The translations under genes and the position numbers were made by a program. Positions 36,136-46,389 of a DNA stretch of 64,000 bases are shown in pieces (the stretch's first letter is position 1; every line of letters begins with the position of its first letter). Below the pieces are notes generated by a model, which was given only the letters and a program-made list of their open reading frames with translations, ran no database searches and was not told the DNA's origin. This DNA is from [Bacillus] enclensis (GTDB lineage: Bacteria > Bacillota > Bacilli > Bacillales > Bacillaceae_B), in NCBI RefSeq assembly GCF_001456935.1, contig NZ_KQ758486.1, positions 62,001 to 126,000 of the forward strand, given 5' to 3'.

Positions 36136-36786
36136 ATGAACGTAACATCATCAAGTATAAAAGGGATGAAAGTCGAAGTCCCATATCGATTATTAAGCAA
36201 TTCGGTCAACCCAAAAGGCCTTGCCATTTTCTTTCCGGGAATGGGATACACCGTCATGGGCCCGCTCCTCCACTACCCGACAGGAATGTTCCTGAATGAA
36301 GAATGGGACGTGCTTCAAATAAATTATGAATACAAGTCGGAGGAAGTGAAGGATTTGACTGACGAGGAATTTGATAAGATGGTGGTAAATGATTGTAATA
36401 AAGTCATCGATACCGTGGTAGAGACCAGCGGCTACGGTTCCTATTTCCTGGTGGCAAAATCAATCGGAACCATCCCCATGAGCGCCGAACTCCAGCGCCC
36501 TGCCTTCAAAGACGCCCGGGCCATCTGGCTCACACCGCTCCTGAACGAACAAACCGTCCATGGCTCCATGATGAACAGCCGCCAAAAAGCCATCTGCTTC
36601 ATCGGAGACCAAGACCACCACTACAACCAGCAACGCTTCAACGAACTAACCAAAAACCCAAACCTCAAGCTCCACCTAATCCCAGGAGCCAACCACAGCC
36701 TCGAACAAAACTTCAGAGTGCTGGAATCCATCAACACCCACAAAGAAATAATGGAAACAATACAAACTTTCATAAAAGAAGCATAG
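36136..36786 (+). CDS. Alpha/beta hydrolase-like protein
   Basis: About 216 residues, with FFPGMGYT as oxyanion loop, AKSIGT as nucleophile elbow (S in K-S-I-G), GDQDHHY as acid region and PGANHSLE as the histidine region. A functional hydrolase is likely but the substrate is unknown. The start at 36136 follows AGAGGGGGAA. The last third uses A- or C-ending codons almost exclusively (ACC, CTA, CCA, AAC), unlike neighbours. Not present at this spot in B. subtilis as far as I recall, so probably a lineage insertion between yvlD and hprK. Confidence 0.75.
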   Translation: MNVTSSSIKGMKVEVPYRLLSNSVNPKGLAIFFPGMGYTVMGPLLHYPTGMFLNEEWDVLQINYEYKSEEVKDLTDEEFDKMVVNDCNKVIDTVVETSGYGSYFLVAKSIGTIPMSAELQRPAFKDARAIWLTPLLNEQTVHGSMMNSRQKAICFIGDQDHHYNQQRFNELTKNPNLKLHLIPGANHSLEQNFRVLESINTHKEIMETIQTFIKEA

Positions 36787-36883
36787 CCCACGGCTGTGTT
36801 TTTTCTTTTCTCTTTCCACCCCCTCCAGCTGCGCGTCATTGTTATGGAGAATGGCCATATCCTCAATAAAAGGCACAATCCAG

Positions 36884-37018
36884 CTTTTGATTGGAGTGGG
36901 AGACGAAGACTCCTGCGGGAAAAGCGAAGCAGTGGAGACCCCGCAGACGCAACGCGTCGAGGAGGCTCCACGCTCGCCCGCGGAAAGCGAAGTCTCCCAC
37001 GGAAATCAAAAGCGGTAT
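36884..37018 (+). repeat. Dispersed repeat family A, copy 4
   Basis: TTTTGATTGGAGTGGGAGAC, GAAGACTCCTGCGGG, GGAGACCCCGCAGACGC, GAGGAGGCTCCACGC, CGCCCGCGGAAAGCGAAGTC, TCCCACGGAAATCAAAAGCGG. The outer arm has changed to GTGGGAGAC / GTCTCCCAC, a compensatory change that keeps pairing. Confidence 0.85.
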
Positions 37019-37070
37019 TTAAAGGCAATGCCATGTTAATGCGGCGCCTCTCCCATAACAACCGACGCGC

Positions 37071-37098
37071 TTGCGCTTTTCCTCATAATTGCTAAAAT
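37071..37098 (+). promoter_or_regulatory. Candidate sigma-A promoter of hprK
   Basis: TTGCGC, 16-nt spacer, TAAAAT, about 65 nt upstream of hprK. Confidence 0.5.
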
Positions 37099-37165
37099 AG
37101 GAAAGAGCACAATAAAGATTCGAAGAACGAACAATTGACATAGAGAATCAAAGGAGGAGCTTGCT

Positions 37166-38101
37166 TTGGCAAAAGTTCGAACAAAAGATATAGTAGAAAA
37201 ATTCAACCTGGAACTCGTAGGCGGAGAAGACGGATTACATAGACCGATCACCACAAGCGATATCTCGCGCCCCGGGCTCGAAATGGCCGGCTACTTCAAC
37301 TACTACCCCGCAGAGCGGATCCAGCTGCTCGGAAAAACCGAGCTTTCATTCCTCGAACTGCTCGACGAAACAGAGCGCAAGCGGCGCATGGAGGCACTGT
37401 GCACGGATATCACGCCAGGCATCATCATCTCCCGCGATCTTGAAATCCCGGATGAACTGGTGGAAGCGGCAAATCGCACGGCCGTCCCGGTGATGCGATC
37501 GGATATGAAGACGACCCGTTTTTCCTCCAGATTGACCAACTACCTGGAAAGCAAGCTCGCTCCAACGACCGCTGTGCACGGCGTCCTTGTGGACATTTAC
37601 GGAGTAGGTGTGCTGATTACTGGTAAGAGCGGCGTCGGTAAAAGTGAAACCGCCCTCGAACTTGTTAAACGCGGACACCGCCTTGTCGCAGACGACTGCG
37701 TCGAGATCCGACAGGAAGACACCGACACCCTGATCGGAACTTCCCCGGACTTGATTGAGCACCTTCTAGAAATCCGCGGTCTCGGGATCATCAACGTCAT
37801 GACCCTCTTCGGTGCAGGTGCCGTGCGCAATTACAAGCGCATCACCCTCTGTATCAACCTTGAGCTGTGGGACCAGAAGAAACAGTATGACCGCCTCGGC
37901 CTCGAGGAAGAGAAGATGAAGATCATCGACACCGACATCACGAAATATACGGTCCCTGTCCGTCCCGGGCGGAACCTGGCAGTCATCATCGAAGTCGCTG
38001 CGATGAACTTCCGCCTGAAGCGGATGGGCGTGAACGCAGCCGAACAATTCACGAACCGCCTCTCCGAAGTCATTGAAGATGGGGAAAACGAAGACATTTA
38101 A
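37166..38101 (+). CDS. hprK: HPr kinase/phosphorylase
   Basis: A 311-residue bifunctional enzyme that phosphorylates Ser46 of HPr and Crh when fructose-1,6-bisphosphate is high and reverses it when phosphate is high, thereby controlling CcpA catabolite repression. Walker A is GKSGVGKS (153-160), followed by LVADDCVEI, the HprK signature [21 protein letters not shown] and the C-terminal NAAEQF region. TTG start with AAAGGAGGAG upstream. Its partner substrate gene crh is in the same window at 58777. lgt follows after 187 nt that includes repeat C. Confidence 0.97.
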   Translation: MAKVRTKDIVEKFNLELVGGEDGLHRPITTSDISRPGLEMAGYFNYYPAERIQLLGKTELSFLELLDETERKRRMEALCTDITPGIIISRDLEIPDELVEAANRTAVPVMRSDMKTTRFSSRLTNYLESKLAPTTAVHGVLVDIYGVGVLITGKSGVGKSETALELVKRGHRLVADDCVEIRQEDTDTLIGTSPDLIEHLLEIRGLGIINVMTLFGAGAVRNYKRITLCINLELWDQKKQYDRLGLEEEKMKIIDTDITKYTVPVRPGRNLAVIIEVAAMNFRLKRMGVNAAEQFTNRLSEVIEDGENEDI

Positions 38102-38159
38102 TTTTAACAGAAGGCTGTTTTTTAAAAGATTGCTGCAATTCGAACAACATATAGAAATT

Positions 38160-38273
38160 TAATGAAGTAAGTACACGTGCTCTTTTCGAAAATGCTTGGT
38201 TTAAATCACGAAAATACCCAAGTACCGGAATTTTTTCATATCTAAAGCAGAAAAGACTGCGAAAGAGCCTAAT
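38160..38273 (+). repeat. Dispersed repeat family C, copy 2
   Basis: AATGAAGTAAGTACACGTGC, TCTTTTCGAA, AAGTACC, TCTAAAGCA, TGCGAAAGAGCC in the same order as copy 1 (34011-34110) but on the opposite strand. It lies between hprK and lgt. Confidence 0.7.
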
Positions 38274-38288
38274 TAAAGGAGCGAAATC

Positions 38289-39125
38289 ATGGACCAAACG
38301 ATCACACCCATCGATCCGATTGCCTTCCAGCTCGGACCCTTGCAGGTACACTGGTACGGCGTCATCATCGGACTTGGAATAGCTTTAGGACTATATCTTG
38401 CAATTTCTGAAAGCAAGCGGCTCGGGCTTCACCCCGATACGTTCGTCGACCTGCTTGTCTGGGCGATCCCGATTGCCATCCTGTCGGCAAGGGCCTACTA
38501 TGTTGCTTTTGAATGGGACTATTATTCCCAGAATCCCGGCGATATCATTAAAGTCTGGAACGGCGGCATCGCGATTCATGGAGCGCTCATCGGTTCCGTA
38601 ATCACAGCCCTCGTTTTTGCAAAAATAAAAGGCATCTCTTTCTGGAAACTAACTGATATCGCAGCACCGAGCATCATCCTCGGGCAGGCGATCGGACGCT
38701 GGGGCAACTTCATGAATCAGGAAGCCCACGGCGGCGAAGTCACCCGTTCATTCCTTGAGAACCTGCATCTGCCCCAGTTCATCATCGATCAGATGTACAT
38801 AAACGGGACCTATTATCATCCGACGTTCCTCTATGAATCACTCTGGAACATCGCAGGCTTCATCCTTCTCCTGATTTTAAGGAGAAAAGCGAACCTCCGC
38901 CGCGGGGAATTGTTCCTGTCCTATGTCATCTGGTACTCGATCGGCCGTTTCTTCGTGGAAGGAATGAGGACGGACAGCCTCATGCTGACGGAATTCCTGC
39001 GGATCGCGCAGGTCATCTCGCTTGTCCTGATCGTCGTTGCTGCCGCCCTGATCATCTTTAGAAGAAAATCAGGTCTCGCGTGCCATGCCTATAATGATAA
39101 AAGCAATGAAGAAGTAAATATGTAA
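38289..39125 (+). CDS. lgt: Phosphatidylglycerol:prolipoprotein diacylglyceryl transferase
   Basis: A 278-residue polytopic membrane enzyme that adds diacylglycerol to the lipobox cysteine of prolipoproteins. The family signature [14 protein letters not shown], the [11 protein letters not shown] motif and the [13 protein letters not shown] segment are present. AAAGGAG precedes the ATG. It would process the lipoproteins of this window (MetQ and the proteins at 9766 and 32742). Start of lgt-yvoD-ppaX-yvoF. Confidence 0.97.
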   Translation: MDQTITPIDPIAFQLGPLQVHWYGVIIGLGIALGLYLAISESKRLGLHPDTFVDLLVWAIPIAILSARAYYVAFEWDYYSQNPGDIIKVWNGGIAIHGALIGSVITALVFAKIKGISFWKLTDIAAPSIILGQAIGRWGNFMNQEAHGGEVTRSFLENLHLPQFIIDQMYINGTYYHPTFLYESLWNIAGFILLLILRRKANLRRGELFLSYVIWYSIGRFFVEGMRTDSLMLTEFLRIAQVISLVLIVVAAALIIFRRKSGLACHAYNDKSNEEVNM

Positions 39126-39168
39126 TTAAAAATAGTAAAAAGACAAATAGTTAAGGGGAGAAGAGAGA

Positions 39169-40134
39169 ATGTGGATGTCATCGATTAAGCAGGGCGGTCA
39201 GACTGGATTAAAGACAACATGGTCCCTGGGAAAAGTCATTTTCCCCATCACGCTGATTGTATTTGTGCTGCAGTATACGCCCGTGCTGCCATGGGTGATG
39301 GAAAAAATCTCGCCGTTCATGAAGCTGCTTGGACTGTCGGGTGACGCAGCCATTCCTCTTGTTCTCGGGAACTTCCTGAACCTGTACGCTGGAATCGCAG
39401 GGATCCTGTCCCTGGACCTGACCGTCAAGGAAGTTTTCATTGTGGCCGTCATGCTGTCATTTTCACATAACCTGCTGATCGAGTCGACGGTTGCCGCCAA
39501 AGTCGGCGTCAAGATCTGGCTGATCGTCGCGGTCCGGATCGGACTCGCGCTCATCTCGGCGGTCGTCATCAACCTGTTTTGGAAAGGCGGATCTGAAATG
39601 GCCCAATACGGCATGATGCCGCCGCAGCAGGCAGAGCCAAACGACTGGGGAGAAATCCTTCTCCTCGGACTTGAAAAAGCAGGGTATGGCGTGCTTCAGC
39701 TCGCACTGATCGTCATTCCGCTGATGATCATCATCCAGATCATGAAAGACCTCGGATGGATGGAAGTCTTTTCACGCTGGCTTGCACCTGCAACCCGCGC
39801 ACTCGGCATGAACGCAAATACATCGACTACGATGGTCGCGGGGCTCGTTATCGGGCTCGCTTACGGCGCAGGCGTCATGATCCAGGCGGTGAAAGAAGAC
39901 GGCGTGAGCAAGAAGGACGTCACGATCGCCTTCATCTTCCTCGTCTCCTGTCACGCAGTCGTCGAGGATACGCTGATCTTCATCCCGCTCGGCATACCGG
40001 TCCTTCCGCTTCTGATCATCCGTCTTGTGACGGCTATCGTCCTGACCATGATCGTCGCGTACTTCTGGAACCGTGCCGATGCAAAAAAAGAAAGGAAGAA
40101 TCACTATGAGCAGAATTACAACAGTATTATTTGA
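39169..40134 (+). CDS. yvoD: YvoD, nucleoside-recognition (Gate) domain membrane protein
   Basis: A 321-residue membrane protein with about eight helices and the Gate-domain motifs [13 protein letters not shown] and [32 protein letters not shown] precedes the ATG. It overlaps ppaX by 29 nt, as a tightly packed operon. Transport function assumed for the family, not established. Confidence 0.88.
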   Translation: MWMSSIKQGGQTGLKTTWSLGKVIFPITLIVFVLQYTPVLPWVMEKISPFMKLLGLSGDAAIPLVLGNFLNLYAGIAGILSLDLTVKEVFIVAVMLSFSHNLLIESTVAAKVGVKIWLIVAVRIGLALISAVVINLFWKGGSEMAQYGMMPPQQAEPNDWGEILLLGLEKAGYGVLQLALIVIPLMIIIQIMKDLGWMEVFSRWLAPATRALGMNANTSTTMVAGLVIGLAYGAGVMIQAVKEDGVSKKDVTIAFIFLVSCHAVVEDTLIFIPLGIPVLPLLIIRLVTAIVLTMIVAYFWNRADAKKERKNHYEQNYNSII

Positions 40135-40756
40135 CCTGGACGGAACACTGATCAACACAAATGATCTGATTATTTCTTCCTTCCTCCACACCTTGAACCA
40201 TTATTATCCGGGACAGTACGCCGAACCGGACGTACTCCCGTTCATGGGCCCGCCGCTCGAGGAATCCTTCGGCGGCCTGGATCCCGAAAAAACAGAAGAA
40301 ATGTGCGCACATTACCGCGCGTACAATCACGAACACCATGACGAGCTTGTAACTGAGTTCGAAGGTGTATACGAAACGGTCGAAGCCCTGCACAAGCAAG
40401 GATACAAACTTGCCATCGTCTCGACAAAAGTGCGCGACGTCGTCCTGAAAGGTCTCGACCTGATGAATCTGCGTCAATTTTTCGACGTGGTGATCACCCT
40501 GGATGAAGTGGAAAACGCCAAGCCTCATCCGGAACCGATCCAGAAAGCCCTCCTCGAACTGGGCTCATCCCCTGAGGAAGCAGTCATGGTCGGCGATAAC
40601 CACCATGACATCCTGGCCGGTAAAAATGCAGGCTGTCTATCCGCAGGAGTCGCATGGAGCGCGAAAGGCCGAGATCATCTCATGCAATATGAACCGGATT
40701 TTATGCTCGATACGATGACTGACCTGTTGAAGGTGGTCGGGGTACCGACAGCATGA
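40106..40756 (+). CDS. ppaX: Pyrophosphatase PpaX (HAD family)
   Basis: A 216-residue HAD hydrolase that splits the pyrophosphate made by HprK phosphorylase action on P-Ser-HPr. Motif I is [10 protein letters not shown] (D9 nucleophile, D11), motif II STK, motif III K in KPHPEP and motif IV GDNHHDI. The length equals B. subtilis PpaX. The start at 40106 follows AAAGGAAG inside the end of yvoD; the longer frame is not coding. Confidence 0.95.
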   Translation: MSRITTVLFDLDGTLINTNDLIISSFLHTLNHYYPGQYAEPDVLPFMGPPLEESFGGLDPEKTEEMCAHYRAYNHEHHDELVTEFEGVYETVEALHKQGYKLAIVSTKVRDVVLKGLDLMNLRQFFDVVITLDEVENAKPHPEPIQKALLELGSSPEEAVMVGDNHHDILAGKNAGCLSAGVAWSAKGRDHLMQYEPDFMLDTMTDLLKVVGVPTA

Positions 40757-41292
40757 GACGGACGACCCGCTATCCGGTGACGGGAGCCAATTCCCTGTGG
40801 CATGTCTACAAAACCGTGCCGTTCTTTAAAGTCGTCAAGAACTTCATCGTCATCCAGGCGGCGCGCTACACCCCGTTTCTCGGGTTGAAAAACTGGCTAT
40901 ACAAGACGTTCCTGAAAATGAATATAGGCGACCAGACATCATTCGCCCTCATGGTCATGCTGGACGTCATGTTCCCGGAAAAAATCTCAGTCGGCAGGAA
41001 CACGGTCATCGGTTACAACACCACGATCCTAGCCCACGAGTACCTGATCAAAGAATACCGACTCGGCGAAGTGCAAATCGGCTCCGAAGTCATGATCGGG
41101 GCGAACACCACCATCCTGCCAGGCATAAAAATCGGCGACGGCGCCATCGTCTCCGCCGGCACCCTCGTCCACAAAGACGTCCCGCCAGGTGCCTTCGTCG
41201 GCGGCAACCCCATGCGAGTCATCTACACCAAAGATCAGCTCGCCGAACGCTGGCAGGATGATGAAATCTATGGTGTGAAAACGGAAGAATAG
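40753..41292 (+). CDS. yvoF: YvoF, hexapeptide-repeat acetyltransferase
   Basis: A 179-residue left-handed beta-helix acyltransferase. Hexapeptide turns are seen in [20 protein letters not shown] and [43 protein letters not shown]. Acetyl-CoA-dependent; acceptor unknown. Overlaps ppaX by ATGA and is followed by a terminator, so it ends the operon. Confidence 0.92.
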   Translation: MRRTTRYPVTGANSLWHVYKTVPFFKVVKNFIVIQAARYTPFLGLKNWLYKTFLKMNIGDQTSFALMVMLDVMFPEKISVGRNTVIGYNTTILAHEYLIKEYRLGEVQIGSEVMIGANTTILPGIKIGDGAIVSAGTLVHKDVPPGAFVGGNPMRVIYTKDQLAERWQDDEIYGVKTEE

Positions 41293-41298
41293 ATTTAA

Positions 41299-41340
41299 GG
41301 CAAAGACAAATCACCGGATTCTGTCTTTGCCTTTTTATTT
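41299..41340 (+). terminator. Intrinsic terminator of lgt-yvoF
   Basis: GGCAAAGACA (41299-41308) and TGTCTTTGCC (41322-41331), then TTTTTATTTT. Confidence 0.92.
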
Positions 41341-41386
41341 TGCATAAGAAAATAAAACAGATCTTCTGCGAAATTAGCTGGATCCA

Positions 41387-41513
41387 GCGGTTGATTGGAG
41401 TGCAAGACGAAGACTCCTGCGGGAAGAGTAGCCTATGTGAGACCCCGCAGGCTTGCCGAGGAGGCTCACGGGCTACCCGCGGAAAGCGAAGTCATGCACG
41501 GAAATCAATAGCG
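41387..41513 (+). repeat. Dispersed repeat family A, copy 5
   Basis: GCGGTTGATTGGAGTGCAAG, ACGAAGACTCCTGCGGGAAG, GTGAGACCCCGCAGGCTTGC, GAGGAGGCTCACGGGC, TACCCGCGGAAAGCGAAGTC, ATGCACGGAAATCAATAGCG. Outer arm GTGCAAGAC / GTCATGCAC partly compensates. Lies between yvoF and the PatB-type gene. Confidence 0.85.
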
Positions 41514-41603
41514 TTGTTTAACAGTCCTGAACATAAATTAGCTATTCCCCCTCCCATCAATCTGTTATAAAGTAAGAACAGAGACTAACTGGGGGGCATG
41601 GAC

Positions 41604-42785
41604 ATGAATTGGAATGATTGCATCGAAAGAACAAACACGCACTCGGTCAAATGGTCGTTTCCTGAAGAAGAAGACGTCATCCCGATGTGCATCGCCGACA
41701 TGGACTTTCAGGTGGCACCGGCCATCGCGGACGCACTTAACCAGAAAGCCAGGCATGGAATATACGGTTACACGACTTTCAGCGACCGGTATTTTAAATC
41801 GATCATCTCATGGTGGAAAAAACGGTTCGACATGCCGATCGATAAAGATTGGATCTGCTTCAGCCCTGGGATCATTCCCGGTATCAACGTACTCTTGTCT
41901 GTGCTGACGGAACCTGGGGACGGGGTGATCATCCAGGATCCAGTCTACTATCCTTTCTACAGCACGATTGAAAACCACGGCTGCAGCGTCGTGAAAAACA
42001 CTTTGATTTACATGGAAGGAAAGTATTCGATCGACTTTGATGATTTGGAAGAAAAGGCAAGCGAGCCCCGTACCAAACTTCTGATCCTCTGCAGCCCGCA
42101 CAACCCGGTGGGGAGAGTGTGGACCCCAGAGGAATTAAACAGAATCGGAGACATCGCCAAGCGCCACAATCTATGGATCATTTCGGATGAAATGCATGGG
42201 GACCTTGTCTATAGCGGCCACGAACACAAACCACTTTTTAAAGCAGACGAAAGCATCATAGAGAACAGCATTCTATGTGCTGCGCCAAGTAAAACATTCA
42301 ATATAGCGGGCCTCCAGACATCGATCCTCCTGATCCCGAACGAAGAGCTCAGGGAAAAGTACAATGAAAAACTCACAGGGTTCGGCCTGATGAGACCGAA
42401 TGTATTCGGGATCGAAGGGACGATCGCAGCTTATGAAGAAGGCGAGCCTTGGCTGAATGAACTTCTCATGGTACTCGAAGACAACAAGCAGTACGTCTTC
42501 AATTATCTGGAGCAGCATCTGCCTGAAATGAAGGCAATCACACCCCAGGCTACCCACCTGATCTGGATCGACTGCAGCGGGCTGGGTATCGAGGGTGAAG
42601 AGCTCTGTACATTTTTCCTCGAAAAAGCCAAGGTGAAATTCGACGAGGGCTTCAAATTCGGTGAATGCAGCGGCTCCTTCGTCCGCATGAATATCGCCTG
42701 CCCGAAAGAACGGATCGACATGGCACTGAGAAGGATGAACCATGCCGTCCTTGAGCACCGTAAGAACAGGCAGGCTTTGAAATAA
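41604..42785 (+). CDS. PatB/MalY-type PLP-dependent aminotransferase or C-S lyase
   Basis: A 393-residue fold-type I PLP enzyme of the PatB/MalY group, most of which are cystathionine beta-lyases or C-S lyases. N-terminal NTHSVKWSFPEEEDVIPMCIADMDF, cofactor segment CSPHNPVGRVWT, DEMHGDLVY and the PLP lysine K230 in PSKTFNIAGLQ are present. The start at 41604 is chosen over 41598 because GGGGGG then has a 7-nt spacing and the protein aligns with B. subtilis PatB at its first residue. Monocistronic, with a terminator. Inserted between yvoF and hisZ relative to B. subtilis. Confidence 0.9.
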   Translation: MNWNDCIERTNTHSVKWSFPEEEDVIPMCIADMDFQVAPAIADALNQKARHGIYGYTTFSDRYFKSIISWWKKRFDMPIDKDWICFSPGIIPGINVLLSVLTEPGDGVIIQDPVYYPFYSTIENHGCSVVKNTLIYMEGKYSIDFDDLEEKASEPRTKLLILCSPHNPVGRVWTPEELNRIGDIAKRHNLWIISDEMHGDLVYSGHEHKPLFKADESIIENSILCAAPSKTFNIAGLQTSILLIPNEELREKYNEKLTGFGLMRPNVFGIEGTIAAYEEGEPWLNELLMVLEDNKQYVFNYLEQHLPEMKAITPQATHLIWIDCSGLGIEGEELCTFFLEKAKVKFDEGFKFGECSGSFVRMNIACPKERIDMALRRMNHAVLEHRKNRQALK

Positions 42786-42817
42786 CAAGGATTGAAAATG
42801 AAAGAATAAGGGAAAAG

Positions 42818-42857
42818 GCAAAAATGGATTAGTGACAATCCATTTTTGTCTTTTTTT
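42818..42857 (+). terminator. Intrinsic terminator
   Basis: CAAAAATGGATT and AATCCATTTTTG arms around AGTGAC, then a T-run. Confidence 0.92.
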
Positions 42858-43054
42858 AGATCCGGAGGGGGGTTTTTAACGAAAACCCTATGTTGATTGC
42901 TCCACCGGCTCTTAATTCGAAGCGCTCCCGCATGAGATTGGGCCGAAACCAACATAATTCTGCCGAGTTCCCAGTAATTATGCCACTTGTTGAATTTTCT
43001 CGGTCACCCATCATCACGAACTCAATCCACATCGACAAAATCCTCTTTTAACTG
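42858..43054. other. Intergenic stretch with one unrecognised 60-residue minus-strand frame
   Basis: Between the PatB-type terminator and the his promoter there is no recognised gene. A minus-strand frame (42856-43038) reads MSMWIEFVMMGDRENSTSGI, continues to a CWFRPNLMRERFELRAGG segment, lacks a convincing ribosome binding site and runs into the terminator. It may be a fragment of a dispersed repeat or a decayed gene. Confidence 0.3.
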
Positions 43055-43083
43055 TTGACGAATAAAACAAGAAAGGCTAAACT
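43055..43083 (+). promoter_or_regulatory. Sigma-A promoter of the histidine operon
   Basis: TTGACG (43055-43060), 17-nt spacer, TAAACT (43078-43083). The start site would be near 43090, leaving a ~117-nt leader without a T-box or a histidine-rich leader peptide. Confidence 0.65.
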
Positions 43084-43085
43084 AA

Positions 43086-43106
43086 CTAATAACTTTATTT
43101 TATTAG
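43086..43106. promoter_or_regulatory. Candidate operator of the histidine operon
   Basis: CTAATAA-N7-TTATTAG perfect palindrome, spanning the predicted transcription start (about -4 to +17). The position fits a repressor site. Confidence 0.5.
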
Positions 43107-43206
43107 CACATTAGCGAACTAAAGGATTTCCGAATAATCAACTATTAGTAATCCCCATTGCATAGGGGAAAATAAATCAATATTCAATTTGCCGAAGGTG
43201 GTTCTT

Positions 43207-44400
43207 ATGACGAAGCTATTCATGTTTGAAAAGCCGTTGGGAATGAGGGACACATTCCCTGACTTATATGAAATAAAAGACCGCACGAAAAAGAGAATGG
43301 AAGGTGCGATGAAGCGATGGGGCTACAAATTCATCGAGACGCCGTCGCTTGAATACTACGAAACGGTGGGGGAGGCGTCTGCAATCCTCGATCAGCAGCT
43401 GTTCAAACTGCTTGATCAACAGGGTCACACGCTTGTCCTCAGACCTGATATGACGGCTCCGATTGCCAGAATCGCAGCATCGAAACTCCTCAAGGACCAG
43501 GCGCCGCTGAGGCTCGCCTATTCGAACAGCGTCTTCCGCGCACAGCAGCGCGAAGGCGGACGGCCGGCGGAATTCGAACAAGTCGGCATCGAATGCATCG
43601 GGGATGACTCCGTCAGCGCGGACGCCGAAGTCATTGCCCTGATGGTGTCCGTCTTGAAGGAAGCAGGGCTCGACAATTTCAAGATTTCGATCGGCCATAT
43701 CGGCTTTGTACAGGAACTCTTCAAACAGATCGTCGGGACAGAGGAAAGGGCCGAGACGCTGAGAAGATTCCTTTATGAAAAAAATTATGTGGGATACCGC
43801 AAGCATGTCAATGAGCTGACGTTATCCTCCATCGACAAGCAGCGGTTGTTCAGCTTCCTGAAACTGAGGGGATCGGACAATGTATTCGCCGAGGCCCATT
43901 CCCTTTTGGAAGGTGAAAAAGGACTTCAGGCCCTCGAACAGTTGAAGGAGTTATGGAGCATTTTAAAAGACTACGGCGTGGAACAGTACATCAAATTCGA
44001 CCTCAGCCTCGTCAGCCATATGAGCTACTACTCCGGCATCCTGTTCGAAGTGTACGGAGAGCATGTCGGATTTGCGATCGGCAACGGGGGCAGATACGAC
44101 AAGCTTCTTGAAAAATTCGGCAAGACATCCGGTGCGACCGGATTCGGCCTGCGACTCGACTATGTACTGGAAGCGATGAAGGTCGAATTGACGTCCTCCG
44201 AGCAGGAGTGCGTTCTGTTCAGCGACGAACGCAGGAAAGAAGCGATCATGCTCGCATCAGAGCTGAGGGGTGAAGGTAAGGAAGTAGTCCTGCAGAACTG
44301 GAAAGGCGTCGGGGACGTCGATGAATTTACGAAAGGCTTCAGCAATGTCCATTTTGTGGTGGGCCGTGACTCGAACGGAAATGGCGGTGAGAAACGATGA
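43207..44400 (+). CDS. hisZ: ATP phosphoribosyltransferase regulatory subunit
   Basis: A 397-residue HisRS paralogue that binds and activates the short-form HisG and senses histidine. Class II synthetase-like motifs are seen ([35 protein letters not shown], the [12 protein letters not shown] loop). The ATG at 43207 follows GAAGGTGG; the longer frame starting at a TTG runs over that site. First gene of hisZGDBHAFI; hisG overlaps by ATGA. Confidence 0.95.
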   Translation: MTKLFMFEKPLGMRDTFPDLYEIKDRTKKRMEGAMKRWGYKFIETPSLEYYETVGEASAILDQQLFKLLDQQGHTLVLRPDMTAPIARIAASKLLKDQAPLRLAYSNSVFRAQQREGGRPAEFEQVGIECIGDDSVSADAEVIALMVSVLKEAGLDNFKISIGHIGFVQELFKQIVGTEERAETLRRFLYEKNYVGYRKHVNELTLSSIDKQRLFSFLKLRGSDNVFAEAHSLLEGEKGLQALEQLKELWSILKDYGVEQYIKFDLSLVSHMSYYSGILFEVYGEHVGFAIGNGGRYDKLLEKFGKTSGATGFGLRLDYVLEAMKVELTSSEQECVLFSDERRKEAIMLASELRGEGKEVVLQNWKGVGDVDEFTKGFSNVHFVVGRDSNGNGGEKR

Positions 44401-45023
44401 GCAGTTTGACGATTGCCATGCCTAAAGGCAGGATTTTTGAAGAAGCAGTCGAACTTTTACGAAAAGCGGACTACGACCTGCCGCCGGAATTCGATGACTC
44501 CAGAAAACTGATCATCGAAGTGCCGCAGGAAGATCTTCGTTTCATCCTCGCAAAGCCGATGGATGTCCCGACATACGTCGAGCACGGTGTCGCAGATCTC
44601 GGCATCGCAGGGAAAGACGTCATGCTTGAAGAAGAGCGGGACGTGTACGAACTGCTTGATCTTAAAATCAGCGGCTGCTACCTCGCCGTTGCCGGGCTCC
44701 CCGGTACGAAGATGAGCGATGTGGCGCCAAAGATCGCGACCAAGTATCCGAACGTTGCCTCTTCCTACTTCCGGGAGCAGGGTGAGCAGGTGGAAATCAT
44801 CAAACTCAACGGGTCGATTGAACTGGCCCCGCTCATCGGACTCGCCGACCGGATCGTCGATATCGTGTCGACCGGCAGGACGCTGAAGGAAAACGGGCTC
44901 GTTGAATACGAAACGATCGTTGATATCACATCTCGCCTGATCGTGAACCCGGTCAGCTACCGTATGAAGGATGAGAAAATAGAAGATTTGGTGGCAAGGC
45001 TGACACGCATCATCGAAGGTTGA
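44397..45023 (+). CDS. hisG: ATP phosphoribosyltransferase, short form
   Basis: A 208-residue catalytic subunit that joins ATP and PRPP in the first committed step of histidine synthesis. [10 protein letters not shown], the [20 protein letters not shown] segment and the PRPP loop [14 protein letters not shown] are intact. It lacks the C-terminal regulatory domain of long HisG and so needs HisZ, encoded just upstream. Confidence 0.97.
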   Translation: MSSLTIAMPKGRIFEEAVELLRKADYDLPPEFDDSRKLIIEVPQEDLRFILAKPMDVPTYVEHGVADLGIAGKDVMLEEERDVYELLDLKISGCYLAVAGLPGTKMSDVAPKIATKYPNVASSYFREQGEQVEIIKLNGSIELAPLIGLADRIVDIVSTGRTLKENGLVEYETIVDITSRLIVNPVSYRMKDEKIEDLVARLTRIIEG

Positions 45024-45060
45024 TGGAGAACTTTTTTATTCAAAAAGGCTGGTGGAATAC

Positions 45061-46335
45061 ATGAAGATTATCAAAGAGGTCGAAGAAGCGTCGATTAAGC
45101 GCTCGGTCGACAGCGGAACCGAAGAACAGCGAAAAGCAGTGAAAAAAATCATCGCCTCCGTCCGTGAGAAAGGGGACGATTCCCTTAAAGAATACACGGA
45201 AAAATTTGACGGAGTTACAATAGAAGAACTTAAAGTATCAGAAGTGGAAATCGCAGATGCGTTTGCCGAAATGGACACCGGGATGATCAAGGTGATCCAG
45301 GAAGCGGCGGACAATATCCGCGACTTCCACGAAAAGCAGAAGCAGTCCTCCTGGTTCACCACCAGGCCGGACGGTACGATGCTCGGCCAGAAGCTGACGC
45401 CGCTTGATTCAGTCGGGGTCTATGTGCCCGGCGGGACGGCCGCTTATCCGTCATCGGTGCTCATGAACGTGCTGCCGGCAAAAGTCGCCGGGGTCGGGCG
45501 GATCACGATGGTCTCGCCACCGGGAAAAGACGGCAAATTGTCAGCAGGCGTCCTCGTCGCGGCAAAAATCGCCGGAGTCGAAGAGATTTACAAAGTCGGC
45601 GGGGCGCAAGCGGTAGCTGCTCTCGCATACGGGACGGAATCGATTTCTCCGGTTGATAAAATAACAGGTCCCGGTAACATCTTCGTCGCGCTTGCCAAAC
45701 GGGAAGTGTTCGGCGACGTCGATATCGATATGATCGCAGGACCGAGCGAAATCGTCGTGCTCGCGGACGGCAGTCAGCATGCGGATGAAATCGCGGCGGA
45801 TCTGTTGTCGCAGGCGGAGCATGATGCACTCGCATCGGCGGTCCTCGTGACGACAAGTGAAGAACTGGCTGAAGAGGTATCGAGGGAAGTCGAGCGTCAA
45901 TTATCGACGCTGCCGAGGGAAGAAATCGCCCGCCGATCAATCAACGACTACGGTGCCATCTATGTCACTGAGGATTTGGAGAAGGCCGTGGATCTCGTCA
46001 ACAATCTGGCACCGGAGCATCTTGAGATCCTGACAGCGGATCCATTCGAAACAATGGCGGGCATCCGCCACGCAGGTGCGATATTCCTGGGCCGCTACAG
46101 CTCGGAGCCGGTCGGAGATTATTTTGCAGGGCCGAATCACGTCCTGCCGACGAACGGGACGGCACGATTCTCAAGTCCCCTGAACGTGGATGAATTCATG
46201 AAAAAATCAAGCATCATCTCCTACAGCGAAAAAGCGCTGAGGGAGAATGGAGATAAAATAGCGGCATTTGCAAGGCTCGAAGGACTCGAAGCCCACGCAC
46301 GTGCAGTCGAGATACGATTCAATAAGAGGGGCTGA
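45061..46335 (+). CDS. hisD: Histidinol dehydrogenase
   Basis: A 424-residue zinc enzyme that oxidises L-histidinol to histidine in two NAD-dependent steps. [30 protein letters not shown], the Q-A-E-H-D zinc/catalytic segment [12 protein letters not shown] and [12 protein letters not shown] are present. The start at 45061 follows GGTGG with 6 nt; an upstream GTG at 45052 overlaps that site. Confidence 0.97.
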   Translation: MKIIKEVEEASIKRSVDSGTEEQRKAVKKIIASVREKGDDSLKEYTEKFDGVTIEELKVSEVEIADAFAEMDTGMIKVIQEAADNIRDFHEKQKQSSWFTTRPDGTMLGQKLTPLDSVGVYVPGGTAAYPSSVLMNVLPAKVAGVGRITMVSPPGKDGKLSAGVLVAAKIAGVEEIYKVGGAQAVAALAYGTESISPVDKITGPGNIFVALAKREVFGDVDIDMIAGPSEIVVLADGSQHADEIAADLLSQAEHDALASAVLVTTSEELAEEVSREVERQLSTLPREEIARRSINDYGAIYVTEDLEKAVDLVNNLAPEHLEILTADPFETMAGIRHAGAIFLGRYSSEPVGDYFAGPNHVLPTNGTARFSSPLNVDEFMKKSSIISYSEKALRENGDKIAAFARLEGLEAHARAVEIRFNKRG

Positions 46336-46389
46336 TGCTTTAGCACGCTAAACGCCCGTCCCTCTGTACATTAAAGGAGTGAAGCAGCG

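Noticed and set aside
42856-43038. 60-residue minus-strand open frame (CWFRPNLMRERFELRAGG)
   Set aside because: It overlaps the upstream terminator, has no clear RBS and no recognised family; kept only as a note in the gap entry.
43084-43206. T-box or transcription attenuator before hisZ
   Set aside because: No T-box sequence (AGGGTGGNACCGCG), specifier loop or terminator hairpin is visible in the ~117-nt leader.
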